The notes below the pieces were generated by a model. That model worked only from the letters and a program-made list of their open reading frames with translations. It made no database searches and was not told the DNA's origin. DNA of 17,716 nt. Origin: an uncultured Clostridia bacterium (GTDB lineage Bacteria > Bacillota > Clostridia > UBA1381). Below, in pieces: positions 15,501 to 17,716 of this stretch (its first letter is position 1; every line of letters begins with the position of its first letter). The translations under genes and the position numbers were made by a program. The stretch lies in NCBI GenBank assembly GCA_934487205.1, contig CAKSRS010000052.1:1-17716 (forward strand), given 5' to 3'.

Positions 15501-16605
15501 TTGAGGTAATCTCAACCGAAACATAACGCGCGTCAATGTTTCCGATATTAAATGATAAGGCTCTCATCTCGTATGTTTTTGTAAATAATATGCTTGTATC
15601 TCCGGCAACCGCTGTCATACTGTCTTTGGAGTCTCCCGCCTTAACCGTTGCACTGAATTTCGCGTTATCGTAGCATACACCCAAAAACATATCGACTCTT
15701 CCGATATTGTACGTTTTCTTCAAATCGAAAGTAACCGTTGCGGTTTCGCCGTACATTTTACCCCACGCAACGTGTTGAATATTGTCGGTCACATAACCGT
15801 CGGTAATTTTCGTCTTCATTGTATCAGATGCCACACCGTCTGTTGCGGTTGATATAACTTCAACGGTTGCATCCGTATACAGCTTCTCAAGCGCCATTCC
15901 CATACTCTCGGCATAATATGTAATATCACCTGACTGTACGTTATTGTTACTCAAAAGATACTGCTGTTCCTTTATCTCGTTTCCGAAAATCAAAATTTCA
16001 CCGAGCAGCACCTGCGGACCGCCTTCAACCGTTACCTGTACATACCGTGCCTGCACCGTACCCGGACTCAGAACAATCTGCTTCATAACACTGTCTTTTG
16101 AATATGCCTGTGTGTTCGACGAATAATCGGTAAAATTTTGCAGGTCATTACTTGTCTTAACATCAACCGTAAGGTCAATACTGTCCGCGCCGCCGCTCTT
16201 TGCGTATCTTCCGATAAAAATATCGGCACGGGAAATATTATATACCTTTTTTAAGTCAATAATAAAGGTAGCTGTTTCAACCGGAGATGTATACCATCCC
16301 CACGCTGCATGTCCAATATTGTCTGTCACATACCCATCTGTCAGCATTTCTGTGTGCTGTCCCAGACCGTTATTCCCCTGCGTGCTTTCCTTCAGATAAC
16401 ATTCAGCACCCGTAACCAGCCTGTTTAACCTGATATCAGAGTTATTCATATACCAAGTCAGGTCGGACTGCTGCAGATCATTGTCTGACAGAACATATGC
16501 CTGGCTTGTCAGCGCCGCCGCGCCCGCCCTGAGCGGGAGCTGAATTCCGGACAGCATTGTTGCCGCTGTCGCCAACGCCAGAATTTTCTTTGCAATTTTC
16601 AACAT
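12532..16605 (-). CDS. Exported multimodular sialate O-acetylesterase-type (SASA) SGNH esterase with discoidin modules
   Basis: This 1357-residue exported protein starts with a signal peptide (KIAKK, a hydrophobic stretch to about residue 22, and an AGAAA-type cleavage region near 27-31). Three similar discoidin (F5/8 type C) modules follow at about 37-212, 216-385 and 390-560. Next come a FIVAR-like helical segment (565-628), a fourth, more divergent discoidin module (632-818), a linker, and the esterase domain (about 915-1357). The esterase has GQSNM with nucleophile S1009, WYQGCQN (1141-1147) where the family usually has WYQGESN, and D1215 and LHPTDK with H1227. It should remove O-acetyl groups from glycans, with the discoidin modules binding sugar. 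No LPXTG anchor or membrane tail is seen, so it is secreted or held by binding. AGGAGGT lies 7 bases before the ATG. The upstream hydrolase gene ends 85 bases away. Confidence 0.9.
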   Translation of the reverse strand: MLKIAKKILALATAATMLSGIQLPLRAGAAALTSQAYVLSDNDLQQSDLTWYMNNSDIRLNRLVTGAECYLKESTQGNNGLGQHTEMLTDGYVTDNIGHAAWGWYTSPVETATFIIDLKKVYNISRADIFIGRYAKSGGADSIDLTVDVKTSNDLQNFTDYSSNTQAYSKDSVMKQIVLSPGTVQARYVQVTVEGGPQVLLGEILIFGNEIKEQQYLLSNNNVQSGDITYYAESMGMALEKLYTDATVEVISTATDGVASDTMKTKITDGYVTDNIQHVAWGKMYGETATVTFDLKKTYNIGRVDMFLGVCYDNAKFSATVKAGDSKDSMTAVAGDTSILFTKTYEMRALSFNIGNIDARYVSVEITSNQQMLLGEVLVFGKEKVSPDGYLLSGNSLNAEDISLYKKNPIGVRLDKKIDTGATYEVKSEGDTNTFERVKDGYVTGFNSDHVMWCKWGGETTVVTFDLKDSYDISRVDIYLGEEFEQNTLSENQMDNIVIKAGNDKDNLTEVKKAENIMNPVRYAMRMLPYAIENVNARYVEISIKSTGHALLGEVLIFGDSAKNKLNRALENAAEYTNSVPYTESTWNAMTAARTAAQAVLDGGSATDEKMKNAADALDTATDSLRLRGGDRILSQNDMWEADWQHFKNYDGILREYLPNASAKFLDGTDKDFIARGNETKAGVNYLFDGYSTGTDGNAGIWSSWGSPGPAIILYDLGEPCYVNGVDVVEWFYYDGKIADNYKVEVSTDGETYTEVGTKYMSINKDSECTGLHDYATTDYLFSSYTFSARKAQYVKITINPVGYYQYVLKEVFIRGIKDDSNKILLTQNGDNISAKLALDGEETAANMFMAVYGKDGSLKNVLTTGDRQIADGKAFLSLDAVTEEGDSVKAMTFDSYEGIRPITPYSELTRFTESEFTVSNIFGNNAVLQRDIKLPVFGTASTGTEVTVTLDGKTYSTEADENGDWIVYAEPIAYVKDKTYTMTVSAGDETKTFSNMLAGDVWLCSGQSNMFWKVNMCDNSDTNIASADNYPNIRYYDMDIVGAETPQKTVGGEWKIPSSQIAGEFSAAAFLTARKLYDDLQVPIGVIAAARGGTSIEGFISRDGFRNTNIERYYTKLDRSLYFNGMINPIIPYGIKGVLWYQGCQNHAPNADVYLDEEIALVNDWRSRWGDKDMPFIVTELAPCSEGSGFPSIRAQQLALRDKLDKIGVVCIMDAGPSVSDKASLHPTDKNTLADRLALCAEGVAYGMNVEYLFPAPVSCAVGTDGSVTVTYKDVYNGLKVKDGETTIAGFELVQGGKVYSASAEITGTDTVKLTASGVTSPEEVRYGYTPYPYPALNLYNSANLVATPFRLIIDK
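14152..16497 (-). repeat. Four discoidin-like repeats within the exported esterase
   Basis: The coded repeats occupy about 16497-15970, 15960-15451, 15438-14926 and 14712-14152. The first three share an opening YVLS/YLLS-x-N, a central DGYVT motif (residues 90, 269, 440), a F-DLK-x-x-Y-x-I-x-R strand pair, and the ending LLGE-[IV]-L-[IV]-FG (200, 373, 551). The fourth keeps ILSQND, DGYST (689) and a weak ending LKEVFIRG, but the rest has drifted and it is separated by the helical spacer. Duplication of one module is the likely origin. The repeats are seen in the protein sequence; DNA identity between them is low. Confidence 0.8.
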
Positions 16606-16690
16606 TTTTTATACCTCCTGATTATCTCTTTGTATTTTTATTCTCCTCTTAATATATCGTCTATCACCTCACTTTTCCGGGGCGAAAATT

Positions 16691-17716
16691 TTACAGCGTA
16701 TTAACCTCAACAGGCGTATGTGAGTAAATGTAGACCGGCGCGGAGCCTATAGTGATTTCCGATTCGCTCCGTACGGTTTCGCAGTTCCCGTATGCGTCAA
16801 CCTTTTTCATATCACCGTCCGATGACTTTACGCTGATATTCTTTCCGTCTCCGCTGATGTTCCACAGAGCCGTCAGATACATATCCTTTTGTTCATCATA
16901 GAACACCATACCATAGTCCGGATTTTCAAGCTCATTCATCCGGCTTACAAAATGCGCATTTTTCAAAAGCTTTCCGAGCGTGTAATACGTGTAGTATGCC
17001 GGTTTCGGATTACAGTACCAGTCCACTATTCCGAACTGATATTCACTGTTTGTATCTTCATAGCCTTCATCCTGAAAAGCATATAAAAATACATTTTTTA
17101 TGCCAAGTGACGCACTTATCAGATAACATCTTGCAGCGAAATTTGCCTGCTGCTCTTTTGTGACTTTTTCCGCAATATGTGCATTTTTATCATCGTTGTG
17201 CGTCGTCCAGCCGATTTCACTGAATATCATATCTTTATCCGAATCGCCGTATTTACTCAAAACAGCGTCTATTTTTTGCTTTTTCGCAAACAAATGCTCC
17301 GGAATACTGTATGCCTCTGCATTTTCGGATAACTTATCGTCAATATTATTCTTTCCCTCAAAGGTTTTACAGTACGCGTGCACATCGCATATGTCATAAT
17401 AATCGCCCAAATTTTCATCGGCTTTATACATATCCTCAAAGAAGGATATTTTATCCGTACCGCATATTGCCGGTTCGGAAATCAGATTCTTGGCATTGAC
17501 AGCCTTAAGTGATGCGTATCTTGTCTTTATCCTTTCCGCATAGTCCGCGGCAGTTAAATTCTTGTCCAAATCCGGCTCATTATCTCCCTGGAATGTATAC
17601 ATTCCGTACGAATTCGACAAAACTGTATTACCGGGGCTGGTGTGTGCACTTATTCCGTTTGCTGTCCACATATTGAAATAGCTGTCATTGTATGTCCAAT
17701 ACCGTGTCTTTGAAAT
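16691..17716 (-). CDS. Clan GH-A glycoside hydrolase, C-terminal part (cut by window edge)
   Basis: The frame is open from the right edge with no start that fits, giving 341 residues of the C-terminal part; a signal peptide, if any, lies outside. The order of features is that of a retaining (beta/alpha)8 clan GH-A enzyme: GDNEPD (44-49) supplies acid/base E47 after beta-strand 4, DVHAY (111-115) follows, and FSEIGW (165-170) supplies nucleophile E167 on strand 7. A small C-terminal beta domain (about 265-341) ends with a PVYIYS strand, as in GH39- and GH5-like proteins. The exact family cannot be assigned, so an endo-mannanase, xylosidase or other activity remains open. The stop is 85 bases before the exported esterase ATG, with no terminator or clear promoter between them, so the two are probably cotranscribed. 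Confidence 0.8.
   Translation of the reverse strand: MSKTRYWTYNDSYFNMWTANGISAHTSPGNTVLSNSYGMYTFQGDNEPDLDKNLTAADYAERIKTRYASLKAVNAKNLISEPAICGTDKISFFEDMYKADENLGDYYDICDVHAYCKTFEGKNNIDDKLSENAEAYSIPEHLFAKKQKIDAVLSKYGDSDKDMIFSEIGWTTHNDDKNAHIAEKVTKEQQANFAARCYLISASLGIKNVFLYAFQDEGYEDTNSEYQFGIVDWYCNPKPAYYTYYTLGKLLKNAHFVSRMNELENPDYGMVFYDEQKDMYLTALWNISGDGKNISVKSSDGDMKKVDAYGNCETVRSESEITIGSAPVYIYSHTPVEVNTL

Noticed and set aside
16673..16688. Small hairpin TTTTC/GAAAA after the clan GH-A hydrolase gene as a terminator
   Set aside because: The stem is only five pairs, mostly A-T, and no T run follows on the minus strand, so it is unlikely to stop transcription before the exported esterase.
16606..16690. A separate promoter for the exported esterase gene
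   Set aside because: A TATATT is present but no acceptable -35 box is found at the right distance. Cotranscription with the upstream hydrolase is simpler.
1..17716. CRISPR arrays, tRNA or rRNA genes, insertion sequences or phage genes
   Set aside because: Nearly all of the window is covered by protein genes on one strand, and no regularly spaced direct repeats, tRNA-like folds, transposase or integrase motifs were seen.

Overview
The window looks like part of a carbohydrate-degradation locus of a Gram-positive anaerobe, most likely a gut-type member of the Clostridia. This rests on moderate GC, strong AGGAGG-type ribosome binding sites, a consensus sigma-A promoter, a discoidin/FIVAR-rich exported esterase, and a run of sugar enzymes common in that group. 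The lineage is an inference from style, not from a marker gene. Every credible gene is on the minus strand, so transcription runs from the right edge to the left. No RNA gene, insertion sequence, phage gene or CRISPR array is visible, and no gene-free stretch exceeds about 120 bases.

Right block (12532-17716): the C-terminal part of a clan GH-A (beta/alpha)8 glycoside hydrolase, cut by the window edge, is followed by a 1357-residue exported protein. That protein carries three closely related N-terminal discoidin-like modules, a FIVAR-like helical spacer, a fourth divergent discoidin module and a C-terminal sialate O-acetylesterase-type SGNH esterase. This is the extracellular part of the system. 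It ends in a clear rho-independent terminator.

Left block (1-12412): a promoter overlapping that terminator starts a very compact run of ten genes with gaps of 50 bases or less. In order they are a GH2 beta-mannosidase, a GH38 alpha-mannosidase, a GH28-like beta-helix protein, an EamA/DMT permease, a CE4-type deacetylase, an HpcH/HpaI aldolase broken by a frameshift, a metallo-beta-lactamase-fold hydrolase, an SGNH/GDSL esterase, the C-terminal remnant of a second beta-helix protein, and the N-terminal 264 codons of a second GH38-family protein that runs off the left edge. None of the complete products has a signal peptide, so they probably work in the cytoplasm on imported oligosaccharides.

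Taken together, the block could remove acyl groups outside the cell and inside it, then take apart alpha- and beta-mannosides. Mannose-rich glycans such as N-glycan cores or decorated mannans are plausible, with a uronic-acid side branch suggested by the GH28-like proteins and the keto-acid aldolase. The exact substrate cannot be read from the sequence.

The most notable points are the second GH38 protein, whose catalytic aspartate position is occupied by phenylalanine, the terminator/promoter overlap with a 16-bp palindrome, two damaged genes inside an otherwise intact operon, and the modular repeat structure of the exported esterase.
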